From assembly GCA_905215045.1 (NCBI GenBank), contig CAJMOO010000012.1:1-30029 (forward strand): a DNA stretch of 30,029 bases, given 5' to 3'. Each line of letters opens with the position of its first letter. Within the stretch, counting starts at the first letter, position 1. The notes beneath the pieces are model-generated. The model had not been told where the DNA came from. It saw only the letters and a program-made list of their open reading frames with translations, and ran no database searches. This document shows, piece by piece, positions 16,757 to 23,724 of this stretch. The position numbers and the translations under genes are program-made. The DNA comes from an uncultured bacterium. GTDB lineage: Bacteria > Bacillota_A > Clostridia > Lachnospirales > Lachnospiraceae.

Positions 16757-16853
16757 GATATACATGGAACAAAGAACAAACGATAGCCGCTTACAGATCA
16801 GGGCCCAAGGAAGTGAGATGGTTATGAAATGTTTTGAGTGACATTTATATAGA
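16757..16853 (+). promoter_or_regulatory. Conserved leader element before PTS IIC copy 2
   Basis: Copy of the element at 12520-12610, here lying between gutM and IIC rather than after a promoter: GATATACATGGAACAAAG at 16757, GGGCCC at 16801-16806 and ACATTTATATAGA at 16841-16853. ATAGCC near 16783 can pair with GGTTAT near 16820, and the adjacent GCTT pairs with AAGT, again exposing GGGCCC in the loop. Confidence 0.4.
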
Positions 16854-16898
16854 ACTTGTGTTTTTAATTAAATTAGGAGCAAAAAGGAGGATAAAATT

Positions 16899-17411
16899 AT
16901 GGAAGTTGTTTCTAACATTGCAAATGGTTTCATCGGTCTGTTCAATGCAGGTGGAGAAACATTTATGGGATGGGTAACAGGAATCATTCCACTGGTTATC
17001 TGCTTAATGACAGCGGTTAATGCGGTGATCGGATTCATCGGTGTTGAACGAGTGGAAGGTTTCTGCCAGAAGATTACAAAGTATACGATCCTTCGTTATA
17101 CATTACTTCCAGTTATGGCAGACATTTTCTTAACAAACCCAGCACAGTATACATTTGGACGTTTCTTAAAGAAAGAACATAAAGCAGCGTTTTATGATGC
17201 CAGCGTTTCTTTCTGTCATCCAATTACAGGTTTGTTCCCTCATGCGAATGCAGGTGAGTTATTCGTATACATGGGAATTGCATCAGGTCTTCAGAAAGCA
17301 GGATATTCCATTGGTGGACTTGCAGTAAGATATTTCATCGTCGGTGTTATTGTAATTCTGATCCGTGGAATCTTATGTGAACGTATCTATGCAGCATTAA
17401 GCAAACGATAA
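16899..17411 (+). CDS. srlA: PTS glucitol/sorbitol-family IIC component (copy 2)
   Basis: The 170-residue product aligns end to end with copy 1 at 12665, with scattered changes such as VMADIFLTNPAQYTF for IMAVIFLTNPAMYTF and SGLQKAGYSIGG for TGIQKLGLSIGG. All membrane segments and the GLFPHANAGELFVYMG loop are kept, so both copies look functional. AAGGAGG lies eight bases before the ATG. It sits downstream of gutM and just before the IIBC gene. Confidence 0.93.
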   Translation: MEVVSNIANGFIGLFNAGGETFMGWVTGIIPLVICLMTAVNAVIGFIGVERVEGFCQKITKYTILRYTLLPVMADIFLTNPAQYTFGRFLKKEHKAAFYDASVSFCHPITGLFPHANAGELFVYMGIASGLQKAGYSIGGLAVRYFIVGVIVILIRGILCERIYAALSKR

Positions 17412-17432
17412 TCTGGAAGGAGGAAAACGAAT

Positions 17433-18446
17433 ATGTATAAAACAATTACGATCAAAGCCGGAAGCGGTGGATGGGGAGGACCATTAACAATCTCTCCAAC
17501 AGAGAAATGCAATAAGATCTTAAGTGTTACAGGTGGAGGAATCCATCCGGTTGCTCAAAGAATCGCAGAAATGACAGGAGGAGAAGCCGTTGACGGATTT
17601 AAAGAGACTCTTCCTGATGATGAAGTCTTAGTAGCAGTCGTTGACTGTGGTGGAACAGCCCGCTGCGGTGTATATCCAAAGAAAGGAATCTACACAGTTA
17701 ACATCGAGCCTGTTGGTAAAGCAGGACCTCTTGCAAAATATATCACACCAGAGATTTATGTATCAGCAGTTACAGAAAATGATATCTTTGAATCTGACTA
17801 TGCTGGACATATCAAAGGAAACCCAGCAGCACAGGCAGCCGAAACAGCAGCTGCAGCACCACAGCCAAAATCAAAAGCACAGGCAAAAGAAGAAATTGCA
17901 AAAGCAAGTGAAGGTAAGAAAGAAAATATCGTTGTCCGCATCGGTAAAGTTGTTGGACGTGTGGTAAATATCTGTTTCCAGGCAGGTCGTGATACGATTG
18001 AGATGGTCGTTGGAACAATCCTTCCATTCATGGCATTTACAGCAACACTGCTTGGTATCATTTCGGCTAGTGGACTTGGAAATGTCATTGCGAAAACAAT
18101 TTCCCCAATCTGTTCTACGGTACCTGGAATGGTAGCGATCGCATTTGTCTGCGGTATCCCTATCCTTTCTCCAGTCCTTGGACCTGGAGCCGTTATCGCA
18201 CAGGTAGTCGGAACATTGCTTGGATCCCAGTTTGCACTTGGAAACATTCCTGCCCAGTATGCACTTCCAGCCTTATTTGCAATCGATGCTCAGGTAGGAT
18301 GTGACTTTATTCCAGTAGGATTATCACTTGGAGAAGCTGATTCAGAAACAATCGAATATGGTGTTCCAGCCGTATTATTTGAACGTCTGGTTACAGGACC
18401 ATTAGCCGTATTGATCGCATTTGCATTTAGTATGGGAATGTATTAA
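17433..18446 (+). CDS. srlE: PTS glucitol/sorbitol-family IIBC component (copy 2)
   Basis: The 337-residue product has the same IIB domain (VVDCGGTARCG, C72), Ala-rich linker and IIC2 domain as copy 1. The linker is the most changed part (NPAAQAAETAAAAPQPKSK here). At DNA level synonymous differences are common, but stretches such as CTTGGTATCATTTCGGCTAG (inside a longer identical run near 18052-18095) match copy 1 exactly, which suggests patchy gene conversion. AGGAGG precedes the ATG. Confidence 0.94.
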   Translation: MYKTITIKAGSGGWGGPLTISPTEKCNKILSVTGGGIHPVAQRIAEMTGGEAVDGFKETLPDDEVLVAVVDCGGTARCGVYPKKGIYTVNIEPVGKAGPLAKYITPEIYVSAVTENDIFESDYAGHIKGNPAAQAAETAAAAPQPKSKAQAKEEIAKASEGKKENIVVRIGKVVGRVVNICFQAGRDTIEMVVGTILPFMAFTATLLGIISASGLGNVIAKTISPICSTVPGMVAIAFVCGIPILSPVLGPGAVIAQVVGTLLGSQFALGNIPAQYALPALFAIDAQVGCDFIPVGLSLGEADSETIEYGVPAVLFERLVTGPLAVLIAFAFSMGMY

Positions 18447-18489
18447 TCAATCACTTACACAGGTTATGTCATAGAAAGGAAATCATCAA

Positions 18490-18858
18490 ATGAAATATCA
18501 GTCTAAAATAGTTGGGTTAGGTCCAGATGCGTTAGCATTTCTGGATGATGAAGATATGAATTTTATTATTATTTTTAATGAGGATGCACCTCCGGAACTT
18601 GCAGAGCTTTCAGTACTTCATACCAAAGCGGAGTTAAAAGAAGATCCAGCAGTAGGAGATACATTCAGAATCGGTAAAAAAGAATATAAGATCAGTGCAG
18701 TTGGTTGGGAAGCACCTCATACTTTGTCCCAGCTAGGTCATTGTACTCTGGATTTCAAAGGTGGAGATGAGGCAGAACGTCCAGGATGCATATCACTGGA
18801 AGGAGAGAAGCTGACTCCAGAAGATCTGGAAATTGGCGGATTGATTGAGATTTATTAA
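18490..18858 (+). CDS. srlB: PTS glucitol/sorbitol-family IIA component (copy 2)
   Basis: The 122-residue product is a close paralogue of 14249-14617, with predicted phospho-histidine H44 in SVLHTKAEL and the LGHCTLDFKGGDEAERPGC signature. It closes the gutM-IIC-IIBC-IIA operon. Unlike copy 1 it is not followed by the oxidoreductase but by a terminator and a reverse-strand regulator. The ribosome site is a plain AAAGGA. Confidence 0.93.
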   Translation: MKYQSKIVGLGPDALAFLDDEDMNFIIIFNEDAPPELAELSVLHTKAELKEDPAVGDTFRIGKKEYKISAVGWEAPHTLSQLGHCTLDFKGGDEAERPGCISLEGEKLTPEDLEIGGLIEIY

Positions 18859-18881
18859 GATTAAGAATTGAAATTTTCTAA

Positions 18882-18915
18882 AAAGGTCTGTGGAGATTAC
18901 TAGCCACAGACCTTT
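18882..18915. terminator. Bidirectional terminator between IIA copy 2 and SorC regulator 3
   Basis: AAAGGTCTGTGG (18882-18893) pairs perfectly with CCACAGACCTTT (18904-18915). The minus-strand product has a U run after the stem, so it mainly serves the regulator. Confidence 0.82.
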
Positions 18916-18945
18916 AATCATTTTACAGTATTTTTCTAAAAGATT

Positions 18946-19881
18946 TTATAAAAGAGATAAAGCGGTTTCTTTATCTGTAAAAAATGCAGTAACAAGATGA
19001 CGAGATAATACAGCATGTATGATTTCTGTTTTCTCAAGACCTTCAGCGATAGCGATCACACAGCGGGCGTGATCCGCAATTTTAAAGACATCTGCTTTGA
19101 TAAGATTTTTGGTAAGTTCTGTATTGATCGTATTTCCGTCCTTGGATAAAAACTGTAATGCGAAATCTCCGACAGCATCGTATTGTTTTAATTCTTTGAT
19201 GGATTCATCGGAGAGAATATGATGTCGCGTCAGGAAGGAAGAATGAAAACTTCCGATTCCGTTGATCACAAGATCTGCATTTTCTGCCTGAGAAAGAACA
19301 GCCTGGGTGTTTTCGTTCTGGCTTAAAGCTTTGTATTCTTCTTTGGAAGAACAAAAAGCTGGAGCATGAAGAATGCCTGCATTTCCCTGAATTCTTTCGG
19401 CAAGTTTTAATGCACTGTAGTTTGGCAGTGTTTCAAATGTTGTTCCAAAACTTCCAGCGAGTGGTACAACATTTGTATCAGGAAGCTGCATAGGCATCAG
19501 TTCATTGATAAAACGTGAAACTGCATTTCCCCATCCAACCGCAATGGTGTCATTGGGTTTTATGACAGAAATAAAATAATTGGCGGCGGCTTGAGCGACA
19601 TAGTCTTTGTATGTATCATCGCGATCGATGACAACAACCTTTTGTAAATTATATTTTTGCTGTAAGGTTTCTTCCAGATCGGAATCTCCAGAGAGTGGAG
19701 AGTCAATTGTGATCTTTACAATGCCAAGTTCCAAAGCCTTTGCTAAAAGTTTTGAAACCCAGGGACGCGAAACATTTAAACGCTTCGCAATTTCTTGTTG
19801 TGAAAAATGATTTTTATAATAAAGATTTGCTGCCAGCAGAATCTTATTATACATTAAATCATCCGTTTCTTTCTTTGCCAT
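18946..19881 (-). CDS. SorC-family transcriptional regulator (3)
   Basis: The 311-residue product carries an HTH (about 14-48, SQQEIAKRLNVSRPWVSKLL) and a SorC sugar-binding domain with TIAVGWGNAVSRFI, VPLAGSFGTTFETLPNY, LVINGIGSFHSSFLTRHH and CVIAIAEGLEKTEI. It is the paralogue of the regulator at 11437. The ATG at 19881 is chosen because AAAGGAG lies seven bases before it. The longer reading from 19917 would start inside the operator. It is divergent from DRL-like copy 2 and shares a control region holding three operator copies, so autorepression with control of the catabolic operon is the likely arrangement. Confidence 0.91.
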   Translation of the reverse strand: MAKKETDDLMYNKILLAANLYYKNHFSQQEIAKRLNVSRPWVSKLLAKALELGIVKITIDSPLSGDSDLEETLQQKYNLQKVVVIDRDDTYKDYVAQAAANYFISVIKPNDTIAVGWGNAVSRFINELMPMQLPDTNVVPLAGSFGTTFETLPNYSALKLAERIQGNAGILHAPAFCSSKEEYKALSQNENTQAVLSQAENADLVINGIGSFHSSFLTRHHILSDESIKELKQYDAVGDFALQFLSKDGNTINTELTKNLIKADVFKIADHARCVIAIAEGLEKTEIIHAVLSRHLVTAFFTDKETALSLL

Positions 19882-19913
19882 GAAGCGACTCCTTTCGATG
19901 AAAACAACAATAG

Positions 19914-19926
19914 GCACATATGTAAC
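19914..19926. promoter_or_regulatory. Operator site O5 in the SorC regulator 3 leader
   Basis: GCACATATGTAAC, with the perfect dyad ACATATGT at 19916-19923, between the regulator's -10 and its start. Confidence 0.65.
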
Positions 19927-19940
19927 TATGATTTAATGAG

Positions 19941-19969
19941 ATTATATAGTAAAAGAGTGACTTATTCAA
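19941..19969 (-). promoter_or_regulatory. Promoter of SorC regulator 3
   Basis: Minus strand TTGAAT (19969-19964), 17-bp spacer, TATAAT (19946-19941), identical boxes to the regulator 2 promoter. Confidence 0.72.
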
Positions 19970-19997
19970 GCAAAATAAAGAAAAATTAGAAAAAGTA

Positions 19998-20026
19998 TTG
20001 ACGAACATATGTAAACTGTATATAAT
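19998..20026 (+). promoter_or_regulatory. Promoter of the DRL2-aldolase-yjbQ-TIM operon with operator O6 in its spacer
   Basis: TTGACG (19998-20003), 17-bp spacer, TATAAT (20021-20026), the strongest promoter in the region. GAACATATGTAAAC (20003-20016) fills the spacer, so a bound regulator would exclude RNA polymerase. Confidence 0.78.
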
Positions 20027-20050
20027 ACAAGTATCAAAAGTAATTGATAA

Positions 20051-20063
20051 GCACATATGTAAC
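20051..20063. promoter_or_regulatory. Operator site O7 downstream of the DRL2 promoter
   Basis: GCACATATGTAAC, identical to O5. Its dyad is 48 bp from that of O6 and 137 bp from O5, so looping between sites is possible for a tetrameric SorC protein. Confidence 0.62.
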
Positions 20064-20099
20064 TTCAAACGATTTTCAATCAGATAGGAGAATGAGATT

Positions 20100-21419
20100 A
20101 TGTTAAACATGGACCAGAAACTGATCAAGAGACAGGAAGAAGGAAAAATCATCAAAACTGGTATTGTAGGTGCCGGACAGATGGGACGAGGAATGGTAAC
20201 ACAGATGGTACTGATGAACGGTATCACACCAGCCATCGTATCTGACATCAAAGTAGAAAATGCGGTTCACGCATTCAAATATGCCGGAGTATCAGATGAA
20301 GATATCGTAGTTGCAAAAACACTTGCAGATGCAAACGCAGCAATGGAAGCAGGAAAATATGTAGCATGTGAAGACGCAAACTTCGTATCCCAGGCAAACT
20401 TAGTAGAGTGTGCGATCGATGCAACAGGAGTTCCAGATGTCGGAGCAAAAGTAGCAACAGACGCAATGAAGAATAAAAAACACGTCGTTATGTTAAATGT
20501 AGAAACAGACGTAGTTATCGGGCCATACTTAAAGAAATTAGCTCAGAAAGAAGGAGTCATCTACACAGGATCCGCAGGAGATGAACCTGGAGCAGTCATG
20601 GAATTATACAGTTTTGCCAAAGCCATGGGAATGAACGTGGAAGTCATGGGTAAAGGAAAGAACAATAAGATCGACTACGAATGCAACCCAGATACAGTCT
20701 TAGAAGAAGCAACACGCCGTGTTATGAGTCCAAAGATGTTATGTGCATTTAAAGATGGAACAAAGACAATGGTAGAGATGACAGCGATGTCTAACTACAC
20801 AGGGCTGATCCCAGATGTGATCGGAGGACACGGACCAAAGACAGCACCGGGAACAGAAGGTGTCAAAGAATTAAATGATATCTTCAAATTAAAAGAAGAC
20901 GGCGGAATCTTAAACAAACATGGAGTTGTAGAATATGTAAACGGAATCGCACCAGGAGTCTTCGTAACAGTATCCACACCAAACGAAGAGATCGCATACC
21001 AGATGGGATACCACAGCATGGGACCTGGACCATTATGGACATTATACAGACCATTCCACCTGTGCAACTTAGAGACACCATTAACAGTAGCAAAAGCCGT
21101 GATCGACGGAGAAGTTACATGCGTGCCAATCGACGGATTAGTATCAGAGTGTATCACAAGAGCGAAGATTGACCTGAAAGCAGGACAGACGATCGATGGT
21201 ATCGGAGGATACACAACACACGGATCAATCGCCACAGCAGAAGAATCCAATGCGAAAGGATATGTACCATTTGGATTAGTAACAAACAAAGCTGTTATGA
21301 AGAGAGATGTCAAGAAAGGACAGCTGCTTACATATGATGATATCGAATTAGATAAGAGCACACTGATCTACCAGTTAAGAAAAGAACAGGATGCTATGTA
21401 CGGAAGAAACGTATTATAA
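20100..21419 (+). CDS. COG4091 / DXR-like (DRL) family NAD(P)-dependent oxidoreductase with SAF domain (copy 2)
   Basis: The protein is identical over all 439 residues to copy 1 at 14666. At DNA level the six differences I find are all synonymous and lie within the first 22 codons (codons 5, 6, 8, 10 and 22). The remaining 1254 bp to the stop codon match exactly, and the flanks then differ at once. Domains are as in copy 1: Rossmann domain, DRL-type catalytic domain and C-terminal SAF domain. This copy begins the catabolic operon under a strong promoter, whereas copy 1 ends a PTS operon. AGGAG lies nine bases before the ATG. The gene is followed by a 15-bp hairpin and the aldolase gene. Confidence 0.85.
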   Translation: MLNMDQKLIKRQEEGKIIKTGIVGAGQMGRGMVTQMVLMNGITPAIVSDIKVENAVHAFKYAGVSDEDIVVAKTLADANAAMEAGKYVACEDANFVSQANLVECAIDATGVPDVGAKVATDAMKNKKHVVMLNVETDVVIGPYLKKLAQKEGVIYTGSAGDEPGAVMELYSFAKAMGMNVEVMGKGKNNKIDYECNPDTVLEEATRRVMSPKMLCAFKDGTKTMVEMTAMSNYTGLIPDVIGGHGPKTAPGTEGVKELNDIFKLKEDGGILNKHGVVEYVNGIAPGVFVTVSTPNEEIAYQMGYHSMGPGPLWTLYRPFHLCNLETPLTVAKAVIDGEVTCVPIDGLVSECITRAKIDLKAGQTIDGIGGYTTHGSIATAEESNAKGYVPFGLVTNKAVMKRDVKKGQLLTYDDIELDKSTLIYQLRKEQDAMYGRNVL

Positions 21420-21434
21420 GAGATAAAAACTTAA

Positions 21435-21468
21435 ACTTTCCTGCCGCATCTTTATGCGGCAGGAAAGT
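21435..21468 (+). promoter_or_regulatory. Perfect intra-operon hairpin between DRL2 and the aldolase
   Basis: ACTTTCCTGCCGCAT (21435-21449), loop CTTT, ATGCGGCAGGAAAGT (21454-21468). It has 15 perfect pairs but no U tract after it. This suits an RNA stabiliser or processing element that sets the DRL-to-aldolase ratio, or partial termination. Confidence 0.6.
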
Positions 21469-21504
21469 AATGAAAATAGTGAATGTAAATTAGGAGGAAG
21501 ACGG

Positions 21505-22374
21505 ATGTTAGTAACTTTAAAAGAATTACTCGACCAGGCCAAGATAGAACACAAAGCGGTAGGTGCATTTAATGGAACGACATTAGAAGCGATCCGTGGT
21601 ATTATTCAGGCAGCAGAAGAATTGAATTGTCCAGTAATTCTGCAGCATGCACAGAGTCATGATGATATCATTGATCTGGAAGAAATCGGACCAATCATGA
21701 AATATTATGCAGAACGTGCAAAAGTTCCTGTAGCACTTCATTTAGATCATGGAAGTTCCTTTGAACGATGCGTACAGGCCCTGCGTTTAGGGTTTACATC
21801 AGTTATGTATGACGCATCAGCAAAAAGTTTTGAAGAAAATGCCGAAGAGACAAAAGAGATTGTGAAAATCGCACATGCAGTAGGAGCAAGTGTAGAGGCA
21901 GAACTTGGACATATCTTTACATCTGAAGTTGTTCATGGAGAGGGTGGCTCCGCAGACAGCAAAGATGATTATGATGATCTTGATGATATTTATACAGATC
22001 CAGAAGTTGCAAAGAAATTTGTAGAGTTAACAGGGGTTGACTGTTTAGCTGTTGCGTTTGGTACAACACACGGAGTATATTTAACAGAACCAAAACTAGA
22101 TCTTCCTCGTGTAGCAAGAATCAGAGAAGCTGCTAACGTACCATTAGTTATGCATGGTGGATCCGGAGTATCCGATGAAGATTACGCTGTTGCGATCGAG
22201 AACGGAATCTGTAAAGTAAATTACTATACATATATGAATGTTGCCGGAGGAAAGGCCTCCAAAGAATTCTGGAAAGATGATGAAACAAATTTCTATGATT
22301 CTATGGCAATTAAAGCAACAGAAGCGATCAAAGAAGATGTAAAACGTGCGATCAAAGTATTCCAGAAATTATAG
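21505..22374 (+). CDS. Class II ketose-(bis)phosphate aldolase
   Basis: Class II aldolases use Zn to cleave ketose phosphates to a dihydroxyacetone(-phosphate)-type fragment and an aldehyde. The 289-residue TIM-barrel product has HLDH at 79-82 (D81 catalytic, H82 metal), EAELG (131-135), H189 in GTTHG and H217 in MHGGSG. The usual strand after GICKVN reads NYYTY (239-243), where family members have NIDTD or NVATE. AFN is followed by GTT rather than VNN. An acidic insert (about 150-161) lies after the flexible loop. These changes near the substrate pocket suggest a non-standard substrate. The ATG at 21505 has AGGAGG seven bases before it. It is second in the DRL2 operon, with yjbQ 14 bp downstream. 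Confidence 0.88.
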   Translation: MLVTLKELLDQAKIEHKAVGAFNGTTLEAIRGIIQAAEELNCPVILQHAQSHDDIIDLEEIGPIMKYYAERAKVPVALHLDHGSSFERCVQALRLGFTSVMYDASAKSFEENAEETKEIVKIAHAVGASVEAELGHIFTSEVVHGEGGSADSKDDYDDLDDIYTDPEVAKKFVELTGVDCLAVAFGTTHGVYLTEPKLDLPRVARIREAANVPLVMHGGSGVSDEDYAVAIENGICKVNYYTYMNVAGGKASKEFWKDDETNFYDSMAIKATEAIKEDVKRAIKVFQKL

Positions 22375-22388
22375 AAAAGAGGATAAAA

Positions 22389-22910
22389 ATGGCAGTATAT
22401 AAAGAAACAATCGAGGTAAAATCTCACGGGAAAACCCCAACATATATTGATATCACAAAGGACGTAAGAAGAGTCATTGAAGAAAGCGGAATCAAGAACG
22501 GTATCTGTGCCGTGATTTCTCCTCACACAACATGTTCCGTATTCTTCGAAGAATTCTGTCATGACTATAATGAAGATGGAGATGAATTCTTACAGGAAGA
22601 TTTAAATAATGTTCTTGCAAAGATCATTCCGGACCACGTATCCAAAGATCAGTATGTATATCCAGGAGAAGAACACTACAAAGCGGTAGAAAGCTGGCCA
22701 AATGCTGAAGATTATCTTCCAGGAGGAGATAGAACAGCATTATTTAATGGAGATGCACATTTAAAATCAACATTACTAGGTTCCAGTGAAACCTTTGAAG
22801 TAGATAACGGAAAACTTGGGGTAGGTACAACAGGATATGTATATTTTGCAGATTTTGACCGTACACGTCCACGAACAAGAAAATGTAAGATCGTAGTTCT
22901 TGGAGAATAA
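22389..22910 (+). CDS. YjbQ/UPF0047-family protein
   Basis: YjbQ proteins are small trimeric enzymes found in all domains; a weak thiamine-phosphate synthase side activity is reported for some, but the true role is not established. The 173-residue product has the family blocks GICAVISPHTTCSVFFEE (PHTT at 45-48), NEDGD (61-65), DAHLKSTLLGSS (122-133) and a C-terminal FDRTRPRTRK. It is about 30 residues longer than typical members, with the extra sequence between the second and third blocks (about 80-118). It is locked between the aldolase and the isomerase genes, 14 and 13 bp from each, which suggests a function in the same sugar-phosphate pathway. Confidence 0.85.
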   Translation: MAVYKETIEVKSHGKTPTYIDITKDVRRVIEESGIKNGICAVISPHTTCSVFFEEFCHDYNEDGDEFLQEDLNNVLAKIIPDHVSKDQYVYPGEEHYKAVESWPNAEDYLPGGDRTALFNGDAHLKSTLLGSSETFEVDNGKLGVGTTGYVYFADFDRTRPRTRKCKIVVLGE

Positions 22911-22923
22911 GGAGGAAAGCATC

Positions 22924-23610
22924 ATGGCAAAAGCCCAGTCACCATTTTTAATTGTCAATCCTAAGTCATATTTATACGGAAAAGAAAGTCTTGAATTAGC
23001 AAAAGCAGCTGATCAGGTTGCCAAAGATACAGGACTTCAGATATATTTCACATGTCCATATGCGGATATCCGTATGATCAAAGAAAATACAACTGATATC
23101 ATCGTATGTGCCCAGTCCATGGACCCATTAGTTCCAGGAAGAGGAATGGGACACGTATTACCAGAATCTTTAAAAGAAGCTGGAGCTGAAGCATTATTTT
23201 TAAATCATGCAGAGAATCCTAAAACAGTCAGTGATCTGTACGCAACGATCAAACGAGCAAAAGAACTTGACATGATCACAGTTGTATGTGCAGACTCAAC
23301 CGTAGAAGCCAAAGCAGTTGCCTGCATGGACCCAGACATCGTACTGGCAGAGCCAACAGACTTGATCGGAACAGGCCAGGTGGCAGATGATTCTTACACA
23401 ATTGAAACAGTCAAAGCGTTAAATGCGATCAATCCAAATGTATTAGTAATGATCGCATCCGGCGTAAGCACAGCTGAAGACTGCTACAATGTAGTAAAAT
23501 TAGGAGCAGACGGAACAGGTGCAACCTCCGGAATCTTAAACGCACCATCCCCTGCACAGAGAGTCAGAGAAATGGCAGAAGCAATCGTTAAGGCAAAAAA
23601 TGAAAAATAA
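22924..23610 (+). CDS. Archaeal-type triosephosphate isomerase family protein
   Basis: The 228-residue product keeps the triosephosphate isomerase catalytic set N12 and K14 (VNPKSY), H95 (LNHAE) and E143 (LAEPTDLIGTG). It is about 25 residues shorter than bacterial TpiA and matches the archaeal form in AEPxxLIGTG and the phosphate loop IASGVSTAED. It should interconvert glyceraldehyde 3-phosphate and dihydroxyacetone phosphate, or a related ketose or aldose phosphate pair; TIM-like EryH in erythritol catabolism shows that the family can take larger substrates. AAGGAGG lies eight bases before the ATG, so the upstream in-frame start at 22900 is rejected. It is the last gene of the operon. Confidence 0.87.
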   Translation: MAKAQSPFLIVNPKSYLYGKESLELAKAADQVAKDTGLQIYFTCPYADIRMIKENTTDIIVCAQSMDPLVPGRGMGHVLPESLKEAGAEALFLNHAENPKTVSDLYATIKRAKELDMITVVCADSTVEAKAVACMDPDIVLAEPTDLIGTGQVADDSYTIETVKALNAINPNVLVMIASGVSTAEDCYNVVKLGADGTGATSGILNAPSPAQRVREMAEAIVKAKNEK

Positions 23611-23659
23611 AAGTTAACAAATAGTTTGTTCACTTGTTTTCTTAATCCATATGAAAAAT

Positions 23660-23691
23660 GAGAAGGGATCTTGGATTCCTTCTTGTTTTTT
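23660..23691 (+). terminator. Terminator of the DRL2-aldolase-yjbQ-TIM operon
   Basis: GAGAAGGGAT (23660-23669) pairs with ATTCCTTCTT (23675-23684) around CTTGG, with a run of six T after it. Confidence 0.75.
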
Positions 23692-23724
23692 GTATAATTC
23701 TGATTTGAAAGGTAGTCGTTGACT

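Noticed and set aside
14666..21419. DRL-like genes as the housekeeping MEP-pathway enzyme
   Set aside because: Two copies in PTS and aldolase operons under sugar regulators point to catabolism. A normal DXR elsewhere is expected in Clostridia but cannot be seen here.
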